Positions 7,749-17,001 of a DNA stretch of 57,104 nucleotides are shown one piece after another (the stretch's first letter is position 1; the number at the start of each line of letters is the position of its first letter). Origin of the DNA: Micromonospora sp. KC606. GTDB taxonomy: Bacteria > Actinomycetota > Actinomycetes > Mycobacteriales > Micromonosporaceae. The stretch covers positions 1 through 57,104 of the forward strand of contig NZ_SMKN01000020.1 of assembly GCF_004348675.1 (NCBI RefSeq). Direction: 5' to 3'. Both the position numbers and the translations under genes were made by a program. Under the pieces are notes generated by a model. The model worked only from the letters and a program-made list of their open reading frames with translations, had not been told where the DNA came from and ran no database searches.

Positions 7749-8306
7749 ATGCAGAGCCCTGAAGGACGGATGACCGACCTGTTCGGTCAACACGCGGACG
7801 ATGTCCATGCGTACGCCCGGTGGCGGGTCGGCGACGACGAGGCCGGCGACGTGGTGGGTGAGGTCTTCCTGGCGGCGTGGCGGTCGCTGGCCTCCCTACG
7901 GCCGGGTGAGGAGCGCGCCTGGCTGTTCGGGACGGCGCGCAGAGTGGTTCTCTCCCGGCGCCGGCAGGGCGCGGCCCGGTCGGCGCTGACCCATCGGTTG
8001 ACCGCGCTGCACGACCGTGCCCCCGCCGACGGGATGGCCGAGCAGGTGGCGCTGACCGACCGGGTACGCCAGGTGCTCGACCTGCTGAGCGACGCCGACC
8101 GTGAGGCGCTGGTCATCGCCTCCTGGTTCGACCTGAGCCCGGTGGAGGCGGCCAAGGCCCTCGGAGTGTCCCGGCCGACGTACGCGGTACGGCTGCATCG
8201 CGCGCGGAAGCGCTTCCGGGCGGCGTTCCACCGGATGTCCCCGGACCGACCCGCCGAACTCCCCGACGGCGCCTACCCGACGCCCGCACGAGAAGGAGCA
8301 CGATGA
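7749..8306 (+). CDS. ECF-type RNA polymerase sigma factor
   Basis: The 185-residue protein has sigma region 2 (residues about 10-80, with DEAGDVVGEVFLAAWRSL and the following basic segment for -10 recognition). It also has sigma region 4 (about 105-160, with LSDADREALVIASWFDLSPV and the HTH AAKALGVSRPTYAVRLHRAR). ATG 7749 is well placed after GGAGGT. It overlaps the next gene by four bases (ATGA), so the two are translationally coupled. The partner is a membrane protein in the usual position of an anti-sigma factor. The likely role is to switch on this operon or an envelope regulon in response to an outside signal. Confidence 0.92.
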   Translation: MQSPEGRMTDLFGQHADDVHAYARWRVGDDEAGDVVGEVFLAAWRSLASLRPGEERAWLFGTARRVVLSRRRQGAARSALTHRLTALHDRAPADGMAEQVALTDRVRQVLDLLSDADREALVIASWFDLSPVEAAKALGVSRPTYAVRLHRARKRFRAAFHRMSPDRPAELPDGAYPTPAREGAR

Positions 8307-8872
8307 ACATCGACGAGATGATCAAGGCTGCTCGCCCTGCCCGGCACCCGAGCTGGTCGGAAGGGCCGCAGGCAGAGCGAGTGCTTCGCGGTGTCCTGGC
8401 GGATCCCGCGTCCCCGCGTACCGGGGCGCCGCGCTCCCGGTGGGCACGGCCCGCGCTGGTGGCCGTCGTCGGCCTGGCCGGGGTGACCGGGCTCGCCGGG
8501 GCGGCGGTGCTCGCTCTCGCCCCGGAACCGCCACCGGACTGGAAGGTTCCCGGCAACTCGATCGCCTGCGCCGCCGAACGCACCAAGGACGCCGACCTCT
8601 CGATCCGGGCCTGGCGGGCCGGCGACGACCCGGTGGACACCTGCCGCCAGGACTGGATCAGCCGTACCGGCGCGGCGCCGGAGACGCTCTACTCCTGCGT
8701 CTTCATGAAGGACGGCAGCGGCGGCGGGGTGATCGTGATCCCGGGTGACGGGATCGGCACCGCCGCGCAGGCGTGCGCGACGGTGGGGATGTTCGTCGCC
8801 CCGGCGAACCTCACCCCGGCACCGGCCAACACGAACATCCCCACTCGCCCGGCCCCGGGTGGTGGCGAGTGA
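8303..8872 (+). CDS. Single-span membrane protein, candidate anti-sigma factor
   Basis: The 189-residue protein begins MNIDEMIKAARPARHP. It has a cytoplasmic N-terminal segment of about 45 residues, one transmembrane helix (about 50-72, VAVVGLAGVTGLAGAAVLAL) and an extracellular domain of about 115 residues with four cysteines, suggesting disulfides. No zinc anti-sigma HxxxCxxC motif is present. Position and coupling to the sigma gene (ATGA overlap) and to the secreted-protein gene (GTGA overlap) suggest a sensor or anti-sigma role. That assignment is inferred from context, not sequence family. Confidence 0.75.
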   Translation: MNIDEMIKAARPARHPSWSEGPQAERVLRGVLADPASPRTGAPRSRWARPALVAVVGLAGVTGLAGAAVLALAPEPPPDWKVPGNSIACAAERTKDADLSIRAWRAGDDPVDTCRQDWISRTGAAPETLYSCVFMKDGSGGGVIVIPGDGIGTAAQACATVGMFVAPANLTPAPANTNIPTRPAPGGGE

Positions 8873-10581
8873 GGCGCGTGTCGCGGCTCGGGCTGCTGAC
8901 CGTCGCGGTACTGGTGGCGCCCGGCGCCGCCGTCGTGTCCGCCGCCGAACGCATCTCGGGCGACCGGCCGGCCGACTCGACCGGCGTGGGCTCCGTCGCC
9001 ACCCGCCCGGCACCACCCTTCGCCGGCATCCGCCGCCTCGAGACCGACCCGAACGATCGGAGAACGGCCGACCTTGCTACGTCGGCGGAGCCGGATCCGA
9101 GCCCCCAGACCTGGGCGGTGTCGTTGCGCGGCGTGAACCGCGCCGGCCGGCCGGCTGTCGACGGGCAGTCCGGGTACGGCGTCTACGACCTGGACACCGC
9201 ACGCCAGGTCGCGTTCGGGCAGCTCGGCCCGGACAGCGTGGTCGAGCTACCGGCTGGACGGTACGCGGTCCGGGCGACGATCCTGACGCCGGAAGCCCCG
9301 GACGGCTCCCCATCGCGGACCATGGCCGTCCAACCGGAGATCACCGTGGCGGGGCCGACGGAGGTGGTCCTCGACGCGCGCCCGGCCAAACGGGTCACCG
9401 TACGCCTCGACCACGCGCGAGCGGTGCCCGTCAGCGCCAGCGTCACCGTCCTGCAGCGGGCGTCCAACGGCCGGTTCGTCCGGCACGAGTTCGGCGATGT
9501 CAACCTCGACGACCGCCCCTTCTTCGTGACCCCGACTCCGCAGCGGGCCGACACCACCTCGTACGTGTACACCGTGTGGCGCAGCGCCGCCGACGTCTAC
9601 AACCTGGTACACCGCACGGCGGGACGGGTCCCGGACCGGCTCGACCTCCGCGTCCGCGCCGGTGACCTGGCCGCCGTACGCACCACGTACGCGGCGCAGG
9701 GCGTTGGTGCGTGCGGCGGCACGTACATCGGGCCGATCTTCCGCAACGGCCCGGCCACCGTGGCGTTCGGCACCAACTTCGCGTTGCCGACCCGGCGCAC
9801 GGAGTACTACCTGCCCGATCCGGAGGTCTCCTGGTACACCCAGTTCGCCCAGGCCGCGGACTGCACGTTCACAGAACTGGACGGGCAGACGGGCGCACCG
9901 CGCGCATACCAGCGCGCCGGGACGTTCCAGGAGATCTGGAACGCCGCGCCGCTGACCCCAGCGGTGTCCGGCCCCGCCGGTGAGCCGCTGGCGACGCGGG
10001 ACGGTGACGTGGTGACCGTACGGCTGCCGCTCTACTCCGACACGCACCGCCGGCGCGTCGACTTCGGCGGCCCCTACCCGGGCGTGACGGGCGGGCTGAC
10101 GCTGACCGCCACGGGCATGACCCCGTGCGTGACCGACACGGTCGAGCCGCTGACCTGCGTGGTGCCGCCAAATGCGCGCGACTTCCTGCTGACCGCCACG
10201 GCGACGCGTAAGGTCCCCTGGTCGGTTCTGAGCACCCGGACCCGAACGACGTGGACGTTCCGGTCCGCCACCAGCACGGGCCCGCTGCCGCTGACCGGAG
10301 TCCGCTACGACATGAAGCTCGACGACCGCAACCGGGCACCGGCCGGGAGACCCTTCGGGTTCACCGTGGCGACGGATCCACCGGCGCCGACCGCGACCCT
10401 GTCCGCCTCCACCGACGGCGGTGACACCTGGCGGAATATTCCGCTGACACCGAACGGTGACGGATGGCGTGCGCTGGTCACCAACCCGGTGCGCGGCGGC
10501 GTGTCACTGAGGTTCACCGCTACCGACCCGTTCGGGCGGACGGTGACCCAGCAGGTGGACGACGCCTACACGGTCGGCTGA
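8869..10581 (+). CDS. Large secreted protein resembling the C-terminal non-catalytic region of actinobacterial subtilases
   Basis: GTG 8869 overlaps the preceding stop by four bases and opens a Sec signal peptide (RRVSRLGLLTVAVLVAPGAA, cleavage after VSA). The mature about 540-residue part is beta-rich. The segments RRTEYYLPDPEVSWYTQF, FQEIWNAAPL, TWTFRSATSTGPLPL and the closing VTQQVDDAYTVG match, from memory, the accessory region after the catalytic domain in large S8 peptidases. No Asp/His/Ser catalytic motifs (DTG, HGT, GTS) occur. It may bind an extracellular ligand or a protease product, and sits in a sigma factor operon. It is followed by a very strong terminator. Confidence 0.8.
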   Translation: MRRVSRLGLLTVAVLVAPGAAVVSAAERISGDRPADSTGVGSVATRPAPPFAGIRRLETDPNDRRTADLATSAEPDPSPQTWAVSLRGVNRAGRPAVDGQSGYGVYDLDTARQVAFGQLGPDSVVELPAGRYAVRATILTPEAPDGSPSRTMAVQPEITVAGPTEVVLDARPAKRVTVRLDHARAVPVSASVTVLQRASNGRFVRHEFGDVNLDDRPFFVTPTPQRADTTSYVYTVWRSAADVYNLVHRTAGRVPDRLDLRVRAGDLAAVRTTYAAQGVGACGGTYIGPIFRNGPATVAFGTNFALPTRRTEYYLPDPEVSWYTQFAQAADCTFTELDGQTGAPRAYQRAGTFQEIWNAAPLTPAVSGPAGEPLATRDGDVVTVRLPLYSDTHRRRVDFGGPYPGVTGGLTLTATGMTPCVTDTVEPLTCVVPPNARDFLLTATATRKVPWSVLSTRTRTTWTFRSATSTGPLPLTGVRYDMKLDDRNRAPAGRPFGFTVATDPPAPTATLSASTDGGDTWRNIPLTPNGDGWRALVTNPVRGGVSLRFTATDPFGRTVTQQVDDAYTVG

Positions 10582-10591
10582 CCTGCTGATG

Positions 10592-10642
10592 CCGCTCGGC
10601 GATCCACCCCGGCGTGCCGCACCGGGGTGGATCGCCGAGCGG
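10592..10642 (+). terminator. Strong terminator after the sigma factor operon
   Basis: A perfect 21-base inverted repeat (10592-10612 and 10622-10642) has a 9-base loop and starts 11 bases after the secreted-protein stop. The rest of the gap to 10890 holds no gene that I can support. Confidence 0.9.
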
Positions 10643-10890
10643 CCCGACCGGAACGTCCGCGGTGACGCCCGCCGGCCCGAGCATCGGCGGGGCCGGCGGC
10701 CACACCCCGGGACCAGCTCCCGCGCGTTCCACCAGCGGTCGCTGCTCGGCGTCGACGTCGACACGTCTGGGCGCGGCCGGCCAGCTGGCCACCCTGCCGT
10801 TGCGCTGGTAACCGGGCGGCCGGCCCGTTGTCGGCCCGCCGACCGGCCCGCGCCGATAGCCTGGCGCCAGGGCGACGAAGGGCGGACACG

Positions 10891-11109
10891 GTGGCACAGG
10901 ACCGGGCAGCGGCACGCCGACGACGGCTGCTGTGGGCCGGCATCCTCGCCCTGGTCGGGCTGGTGCTGCTGGTCCTGGGGTTCACCGTCGCCGACGGTCC
11001 CATCGCCGGCCTGGAGGTGGCGCTGGCCATCGCGCTGCTGGTGACCAGCTACGCGGTGCAGCGCGTCGCCCGCCGCGAAACGCTCTACGCCGACGAGGAG
11101 CACGGTTGA
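10891..11109 (+). CDS. Small two-helix membrane protein
   Basis: The 72-residue protein starts at GTG 10891 (MAQDRAAARRRRLLWAGILA) after a GGGCGGA element. It has a basic N-terminus, one transmembrane helix (about 13-33) and a second (about 43-58), with a short charged tail ending YADEEHG. No family was recognised; small proteins of this type are common next to housekeeping genes in actinobacteria. It lies just upstream of the exonuclease gene, possibly co-transcribed. Confidence 0.65.
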   Translation: MAQDRAAARRRRLLWAGILALVGLVLLVLGFTVADGPIAGLEVALAIALLVTSYAVQRVARRETLYADEEHG

Positions 11110-11176
11110 CGGGTTGCTGTGGATCACGCCGACGCGCGTCCCCCACGTCGTCGCACCGCTGTGCCAGGCTGTCGGC

Positions 11177-12097
11177 GTGGCACAGCTATCCCCGATCCTG
11201 CTGATCGACGCTCCCAGTCTCTACTTCCGGGCCTACTTCGGCGTCCCCGAGTCGGCGGCGAAGACCACGCACGGCCAGCCCGTCAACGCCGTCCGCGGCT
11301 TCCTCGACATGCTGGCCCAGCTGGTGCGTACCCGCCGGCCGGGCCGGATGGTCTGCGCGCTGGACCATGACTGGCGGCCGGCGTGGCGGGTGGAGCTGCT
11401 GCCGTCGTACAAGGCCCACCGGGTCGCCCCGGAGGGCGGCGAGGTGGTGCCCGACACCCTCTCCCCGCAGGTGCCGGTGATCCTCGACGTGCTGGCGGCG
11501 ATCGGCATCTGCGCCGTCGGGGCCACCGGGTACGAGGCCGACGACGTGCTGGGCACGCTTGCGGTGACCGAGTCCGCCCCGGTGGAGGTGGTCTCCGGCG
11601 ACCGGGACCTGTTCCAGTTGGTCGACGACGCCCGGCCGGTCCGGTTGCTCTACGTAGGCCGGGGCGTGGCAAAACTGGAGGCCTGCGACGAAGCGGCGGT
11701 CCGCGTCCGTTACGGCGTCCCGGCCAACCGGTACGCCGACTTCGCCGCCCTGCGGGGTGACCCCAGCGACGGGCTGCCCGGTGTGCCGGGGGTGGGTGAG
11801 AAGACGGCTGCCCGGCTGATCGAACGCTACGGCGGCCTGGACGGCATCCTCACCGCGCTCGACGAGCCGGGCTCCGGTTTCGCGCCGGGGCTGCGCACCA
11901 AGCTCGACTCCGCCCGCGACTACCTCGCGGTCGCGCCGAAGGTGGTCCGGGTCGCCACCGACATCCCGCTGCCGAAGTTGGCCACCGCGCTGCCGACGGC
12001 GCCCGCCGAGCCGGAGCGGCTGCTGGAACTGGCCCAGCGGTGGAACCTGGCGGGCTCCTGCCGTCGCCTGGTCGACGCTCTCGCCGCAAACGACTGA
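11177..12097 (+). CDS. Stand-alone 5'-3' exonuclease (PolA N-terminal/FEN domain)
   Basis: The 306-residue protein consists only of the flap-nuclease domain: LLIDAPSLYFRAYFG (first metal aspartate), CALDHDWRP, GYEADDVLGTLA, VVSGDRDLFQLV (metal-binding acids) and the helix-3-turn-helix GDPSDGLPGVPGVGEKTAARL that binds DNA. No polymerase domain follows. It would cleave 5' flaps or RNA primers in replication and repair. GTG 11177 gives a start typical of the family; upstream in-frame sequence from a TTG at 11114 is not family-like. A terminator lies 60 bases downstream. Confidence 0.9.
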   Translation: MAQLSPILLIDAPSLYFRAYFGVPESAAKTTHGQPVNAVRGFLDMLAQLVRTRRPGRMVCALDHDWRPAWRVELLPSYKAHRVAPEGGEVVPDTLSPQVPVILDVLAAIGICAVGATGYEADDVLGTLAVTESAPVEVVSGDRDLFQLVDDARPVRLLYVGRGVAKLEACDEAAVRVRYGVPANRYADFAALRGDPSDGLPGVPGVGEKTAARLIERYGGLDGILTALDEPGSGFAPGLRTKLDSARDYLAVAPKVVRVATDIPLPKLATALPTAPAEPERLLELAQRWNLAGSCRRLVDALAAND

Positions 12098-12156
12098 CCC
12101 GACCAAAGGGCGTGGCCGGACCGACGACGCGGCCGGACCGACAACGTGTGCGGCGG

Positions 12157-12191
12157 ACGGTGGTATCCCGGTGCCGGGATACCACCGTTTT
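12157..12191. terminator. Bidirectional terminator between exonuclease and MHYT genes
   Basis: ACGGTGGTATCCCGG (12157-12171) pairs perfectly with 12174-12188 and is followed by TTTT on the plus strand. It lies between the exonuclease gene (+) and the convergent MHYT gene (-), so it can end both transcripts. Confidence 0.88.
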
Positions 12192-12219
12192 GCGGCGACC
12201 GGCGAACGTACGGGCAGCG

Positions 12220-13125
12220 TCAGCGAGGCCCGGCGTCGTCGCGGCGGCGGAACGGGAACGGGGTGCCCGGCTGGCCGAGGGTCGTCCGGGGCCGGGCGCG
12301 CAGCCCGACCGGGTCCGGGGTGGGCTGCGGCGCCGGCGCGGCCACCGGCTGCTGCTGCGGCGTGTGCCGGGCGTCGAGATAGGCCAGCGCGGCGCGGTCG
12401 TCCTCGGTCGGCGCGGCGAGCAGCGCGTAGATGAGGCCGACCACGCCGAAGATCACCGCCAGGATGATCGGGATGAGCAGGCTGGTGACGTCCGCGCCGG
12501 TGACCTCGCCGCGCTCCTCGTGCAGGTGCACCGACAGGGCGCTCATGCCGGTGAAGTGCATCCCGTTGACGGCGACGCCCATCACCAGCGCCGAGGCGGC
12601 GATCGCCAGGCCACGGCGGACGGTCATCGCCAGCCAGAGCGCCACCGTGGCGGCGACGACGGCGATGAGCACGGAGAGGCCGACCCGGAGGGGGTCGTAG
12701 CTGAGGTCGCCGTGGAGCCGCATCGCGGCCATGCCGGTGTAGTGCATGGCGGCCACGCCCAGCCCGGTGAAGAGACCGCCGATGATCAGCCGGGCCGCGT
12801 TGAGGCGGCCGGTGCCGACGATGGACAGGCCGATGCCCACCGCGACCACGGCGATGATCGTGCTGGCGGCGGTGAGTGGCACGTCGTAGCGGATGCGGGT
12901 GCCGTCGACGGCGAACCCGAGCATCGCCATGAAGTGCATCGCCCAGATGGCGGTGCCGCCGATCGCCCAAGCCGCCAGCAGTCCCCACCACAAGCGCTGG
13001 CCACCGCTCCCCGCGGTCCGGATGCGGCTGGCGCAGATCAGGCCGAGGAACGAGCCGAGCACGGACAGGGCGTAACTCAGCGTGGGTGTGATCCACCCGT
13101 ACTCAAAGTGATTGATCTCCGCCAC
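12220..13125 (-). CDS. MHYT domain integral membrane sensor protein
   Basis: The 301-residue protein has seven predicted transmembrane helices and three MHYT-type motifs at helix ends (MHFMAM, MHYTGM, MHFTGM). These are proposed to bind metal, possibly copper, and sense a diatomic gas such as oxygen, CO or NO. A cytoplasmic tail of about 70 residues (EDDRAALAYLDARHTPQQ) carries no GGDEF/EAL domain, so this is a sensor without an obvious output. GTG 13125 follows GGGGGGAAGA; the upstream in-frame extension is not hydrophobic or conserved-looking. Confidence 0.92.
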   Translation of the reverse strand: MAEINHFEYGWITPTLSYALSVLGSFLGLICASRIRTAGSGGQRLWWGLLAAWAIGGTAIWAMHFMAMLGFAVDGTRIRYDVPLTAASTIIAVVAVGIGLSIVGTGRLNAARLIIGGLFTGLGVAAMHYTGMAAMRLHGDLSYDPLRVGLSVLIAVVAATVALWLAMTVRRGLAIAASALVMGVAVNGMHFTGMSALSVHLHEERGEVTGADVTSLLIPIILAVIFGVVGLIYALLAAPTEDDRAALAYLDARHTPQQQPVAAPAPQPTPDPVGLRARPRTTLGQPGTPFPFRRRDDAGPR

Positions 13126-13287
13126 GCGGTCTTCCCCCCAGTAGTTACCGGCGCGTAGGAAACGCCCGAGCAATGATCGGCGAGGTTCCCAGCGGGTGCA
13201 ACACCGCCCCCCGAGCAATCCGCGGGGTGGTGCCACGGTCACCGTACGAAGCGTCGAACCCGGGCGGTTGGTGACCGAAAGTGATGA

Positions 13288-16071
13288 TCAGGCGGAGGCG
13301 TGGTAGGCCAGCACACCACGGTTGACGGCCGCGATCGCCTGCCGTGCGGTGGCACGCAGCTCGGCAGAGGCGCCACCGGAGTCGGCGAGCTGACCGAGCA
13401 GGTCGACCACCTGCCGCGCCCAGCGGACGAAGTCGCCGGCAGGCATCTCGCCGTCGATCTGGTGGCCGCTGGCGAGCACCTTGGCCAGCGCCTCGCCCCG
13501 CGCCCAGCGGTAGATCGGCCAGGCGAAGCCGAGATCCGGCTCCCGGGTGACAGCCAGTCCGCGCTGCGCCTCGTCGGACTCGATCTCACTCCACAGCTTG
13601 AGCGTCTCGTCGACGGCGTCGGCGACCGGGCCGCGCGGCAACCCCGCCCGCTCGTCGACGTCCCGGCGAGCCTCGAAGACCACCACGGACACGGCCGCCG
13701 CCAACTCGGCCGGGGAGAGCCCATCCCAGACACCCCGACGCAGGCACTCGGCGACCAGCAGGTCCGCCTCGGTCCAGATCCGGCCGAGCATCCGGCCGGC
13801 GTCGGTGACGCCGCTGTCGGCGGAGAGGTAGCCGCGAGCGGTGAGCAACGCGACGATCCGGTCGAAGGTACGGGCCAGGGAACCGGTACGGCCGGCAACC
13901 CGCTGTCGCAGCTCCTCGGTGTCCTTCTCCAGCCGGCGACGCCGCTCGGCCCAGCGGGCGTGCTCCTCCCGCTCCGGGCAGGCGTGGCAGGGGTGACGGC
14001 GCAGCTCGGTACGGAGCTGGCTGACCCGGTGGTCCTCACCGGCGTCCTGCCGGGACCGGCCGCCGCGACGACCGCCGTGCCGGTCCAGCCCGGTGCCGCT
14101 CACCGCGGCGGCCAGGTCCCGCCGGGCCGCCGGGGAGCGGTGGTTGAAGTGCTTCGGCACCCGGATCCGGGCCAGGACCTCGGCCGGGGTGGTGAAGTCG
14201 CCGGGACTGACCCGGCCCGCCCAGCGGTCCTGGGTGAGCACCAGCGGACGCGGCTCGCCGAACCCACCGGTGGCCGGATCGAGCACCACTGCGAGCCCCG
14301 CCCGGCGCCCGGTGGGCACCCGGATCACGTCGCCGATCCGAAGCCGCTCCAGCGAGGCCACCGCCGCCGCCTTGCGCTGGACCTGTCCCTGCCGGGCCAG
14401 GGCGCGCTCGCGGTCGGCGATCGCGACCCGCAACGCGAAGTACTCGTCGAAGTCGCCGTGGTGGCAGGCGGCCTCCGCACCGTACGCCTCGATGGTCTCG
14501 GTGTTGCGCTGCACCTGCCGAGCCAGGCCGACCACCGACCGGTCCGCCTGGAACTGCGCGAACGACGACTCCAACAGCGCCCGGGCCGGCTCCGCGCCCA
14601 CCGAGCCGACGAGGTTGACCGCCATGTTGTACGACGGCCGGAAGCTGGAGCGCAGCGGGTAGGTGCGGGTGGAGGCCAGCCCCGCGACGTGCCGCGGGTC
14701 CGTCTCCGGGGACCAGACCACGACGGCGTGCCCCTCCACGTCGATGCCGCGCCGACCGGCGCGGCCGGTGAGCTGCGTGTACTCCCCAGGGGTGAGGTCG
14801 ACATGGGCCTCGCCGTTGAACTTCACCAGACGTTCCAGCACCACGCAGCGGGCTGGCATGTTGATGCCCAGGGCGAGGGTCTCGGTGGCGAAGACCGCCT
14901 TGACCAGGCCACGGACGAAGAGCTCCTCGACGACCTCCTTGAACACCGGCAGCATCCCCGCGTGGTGGGCGGCGAGCCCCCGCTCCAGCCCGTCGAGCCA
15001 CTCCCAATAGCCGAGGACGGTCAGGTCCTCGCCGGGGATGGCGGTGACCCGGGACTCCACCACCCGGCGGATCTCGGCGCGCTCGTCCGGGGAGGTGAGC
15101 CGCAGCCCGGCGGCGAGGCACTGCTGCACGGCGGCGGCGCAGCCGGCCCGGCTGAAGATGAACAGGATCGCCGGGAGCAGCCCCTCCCGGTCGAGCCGGT
15201 CGACGATGTCCGGACGCAGCGGGCCGCGCCAGCGCGGGCCGCGCCGGCCGACGCCCGGGCCGGCGCTGCGCCCCTCCCCCAGCTCCAGGCGGCGCATCGT
15301 GTCCCGGGTGTAGCGCAGCAGCTCGGGGTGCACGTCGTGCTTGCGGGCGGCGTCGGCGTCGTGGAACAGGTCGAACATCCGCTTGCCGACCAGCATGTGC
15401 TGCCACAGCGGCACCGGGCGGTGCTCGCTGACCACCACGGCGGTCTCGCCGCGCACGGTGACCAGCCAGTCGGCGAACTCCTCGGCGTTGGAGACGGTGG
15501 CCGACAGGGAGACCAGGGTGACCGAGGCGGGCAGGTGGATGATCACTTCTTCCCAGACCCCGCCGCGGAACCGGTCGGCGAGGTAGTGCACCTCGTCCAT
15601 CACCACGTACGCCAGGCCCTCCAGCGTGCTGGAACCGGCGTAGAGCATGTTGCGCAGCACCTCGGTGGTCATCACCACGACGGGCGCGTCGCCATTGATC
15701 GCGTTGTCGCCGGTGAGCAGGCCGACCTGTTCGGCGCCGTAGCGGTCGACCAGGTCGTGGTATTTCTGGTTGGACAGCGCCTTGATCGGGGTGGTGTAGA
15801 AGCACTTACGCCGGGCCCCGGCCGGGTCGGTCGACCCGGGCGTGCCGCGCAGGGCCAGGTGCACGGCGAACTCACCGACCACGGTCTTGCCCGCGCCGGT
15901 GGGCGCGCAGACCAACACGCCGCTGCCACGTTCGAGGGACTGGCACGCCTCGCGCTGGAAGTCGTCGAGATCAAACCCCAGCTCGAGGGCGAACTCTTCC
16001 AGGGCCGGGAACTGGGAGGCCTGCGCGGCCCGGCGGCGCGCCGCGGCGTACCGCTCGGCGGGGCTCGACAT
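13288..16071 (-). CDS. helY: DEAD/DEAH-box helicase, Ski2/HelY-like
   Basis: The 927-residue superfamily 2 helicase has Walker A APTGAGKT (about residues 56-63), a DEVH box (VVMDEVHYLADRFRGG), motif III SLSAT and motif VI QLTGRAGRRGID. The C-terminal third has the Ski2/Mtr4 DSHCT-like helical region (YNMAVNLVGS onward). It probably unwinds RNA, as do its archaeal and eukaryotic relatives. ATG 16071 (MSSPAERYAAARRRAA) is conventional. It is divergent from the HAD gene across an 85-base gap. Confidence 0.93.
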   Translation of the reverse strand: MSSPAERYAAARRRAAQASQFPALEEFALELGFDLDDFQREACQSLERGSGVLVCAPTGAGKTVVGEFAVHLALRGTPGSTDPAGARRKCFYTTPIKALSNQKYHDLVDRYGAEQVGLLTGDNAINGDAPVVVMTTEVLRNMLYAGSSTLEGLAYVVMDEVHYLADRFRGGVWEEVIIHLPASVTLVSLSATVSNAEEFADWLVTVRGETAVVVSEHRPVPLWQHMLVGKRMFDLFHDADAARKHDVHPELLRYTRDTMRRLELGEGRSAGPGVGRRGPRWRGPLRPDIVDRLDREGLLPAILFIFSRAGCAAAVQQCLAAGLRLTSPDERAEIRRVVESRVTAIPGEDLTVLGYWEWLDGLERGLAAHHAGMLPVFKEVVEELFVRGLVKAVFATETLALGINMPARCVVLERLVKFNGEAHVDLTPGEYTQLTGRAGRRGIDVEGHAVVVWSPETDPRHVAGLASTRTYPLRSSFRPSYNMAVNLVGSVGAEPARALLESSFAQFQADRSVVGLARQVQRNTETIEAYGAEAACHHGDFDEYFALRVAIADRERALARQGQVQRKAAAVASLERLRIGDVIRVPTGRRAGLAVVLDPATGGFGEPRPLVLTQDRWAGRVSPGDFTTPAEVLARIRVPKHFNHRSPAARRDLAAAVSGTGLDRHGGRRGGRSRQDAGEDHRVSQLRTELRRHPCHACPEREEHARWAERRRRLEKDTEELRQRVAGRTGSLARTFDRIVALLTARGYLSADSGVTDAGRMLGRIWTEADLLVAECLRRGVWDGLSPAELAAAVSVVVFEARRDVDERAGLPRGPVADAVDETLKLWSEIESDEAQRGLAVTREPDLGFAWPIYRWARGEALAKVLASGHQIDGEMPAGDFVRWARQVVDLLGQLADSGGASAELRATARQAIAAVNRGVLAYHASA

Positions 16072-16156
16072 GCCTCCAAGATTAGTGCGTACGACCGACG
16101 GCCACCCGCCAAGGCATCCGGCCGGACAGTCGGCGGGGGTGGGTAGGGTGCACGAC

Positions 16157-16921
16157 GTGCCGGATCATGCCGAACCGCCCCGAACGCCGGGTGCCCCCCG
16201 CGACGCCGCCCGTCCGGGTTCCGCCCGCCGAGACGTGGAAGCGGTCCTGTTCGACTTCCACGGCACCCTCGCCCAGGTGGAGGAGCCCCACGAGTGGGTG
16301 CGGCAGGCCGCCGCCGCGTGCGGGGTGACCCTGGAACGGATGCGCGCGACCGCGCTCGCCGACCGCCTGGTCACCGCCGGCCGGGCTGGCGGGCCGCTGC
16401 CGGCGCGGGTGCCGCCCCGGCTGGCCGAGCTCTGGGCCGACCGGGATCTGTACGAGCACGCGCACCGCGGGGCGTACACCGGGCTGGCCGAGACGGTGGA
16501 CTCCGGCATCGAGGGCCTCGCCGACGCGCTCTACGAGCGGCTGCTCGTGCCGGACGGCTGGGTGCCGTACCCGGGCGCCGAGCCGACGCTTCGGGCGCTG
16601 CGTGAGGCCGGGGTCAAGGTGGCGGTGGTGAGCAACATCGGCTTCGACATCCGGCCGCTGCTCGCCGCCTGGGGTCTGGACGCGCTGGTCGACGCGTACG
16701 CGTTGTCGTACGAGGTCGGACGCTGCAAACCGGACCCGGGGATCTTCCTGCGGGCGTGCGGGATGCTCGGCGTGGACCCGGAACGCGCCCTGATGGTGGG
16801 TGACACCCCGGCTGACGCGGGCGCGGTGCACGCGGGCTGCGCGGTCCTGGTGCTGCCCTGCGCCGATCCGGGGCGGGACAACGGCCTCGGATCGGCGCTC
16901 GACCTTGCGCTGCCCCGCTGA
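16157..16921 (+). CDS. HAD-superfamily hydrolase
   Basis: The protein of about 254 residues has HAD motif I FDFHGTL (catalytic aspartates), motif II VVSNIGFD, motif III lysine in GRCKPDPGIF and motif IV VGDTPADAGA. The alpha-helical cap lies between motifs I and II, as in C1-cap phosphatases and haloacid dehalogenases. The start is uncertain: GTG 16157 lies 8 bases after TAGGG, while GTG 16148 would add three residues. The disordered, proline-rich first 30 residues support a real but weakly conserved N-terminus. The substrate is unknown. Confidence 0.85.
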   Translation: MPDHAEPPRTPGAPRDAARPGSARRDVEAVLFDFHGTLAQVEEPHEWVRQAAAACGVTLERMRATALADRLVTAGRAGGPLPARVPPRLAELWADRDLYEHAHRGAYTGLAETVDSGIEGLADALYERLLVPDGWVPYPGAEPTLRALREAGVKVAVVSNIGFDIRPLLAAWGLDALVDAYALSYEVGRCKPDPGIFLRACGMLGVDPERALMVGDTPADAGAVHAGCAVLVLPCADPGRDNGLGSALDLALPR

Positions 16922-16927
16922 CCAGCG

Positions 16928-16993
16928 GTTAGCGCCGATAACTTGATCATGTTATCCGCGGTTGGGCACGGCGCTAACGCCGGTAGGTTATCG
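16928..16993. promoter_or_regulatory. Nested dyads upstream of the TetR gene
   Basis: GATAAC (16937-16942) and GTTATC (16951-16956) form a 20-base dyad. It is enclosed by GTTAGCGCC (16928-16936) and its exact complement GGCGCTAAC (16970-16978). A further GTTATCG half-site lies at 16988-16993, just before the TetR start. The arrangement is strong for autoregulation by the TetR protein encoded at 17002. Confidence 0.65.
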
Positions 16994-17001
16994 TCGCTGC
17001 C

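Noticed and set aside
8773..8868. Earlier start for the secreted protein
   Set aside because: The extra residues are Pro/His-rich, overlap the upstream gene and would hide the signal peptide. GTG 8869 overlaps the preceding stop in the standard coupled way.
13300..16146. A 948-codon plus-strand open frame
   Set aside because: It is exactly antisense to the helicase gene, has no family motifs and is the usual GC-driven shadow frame.
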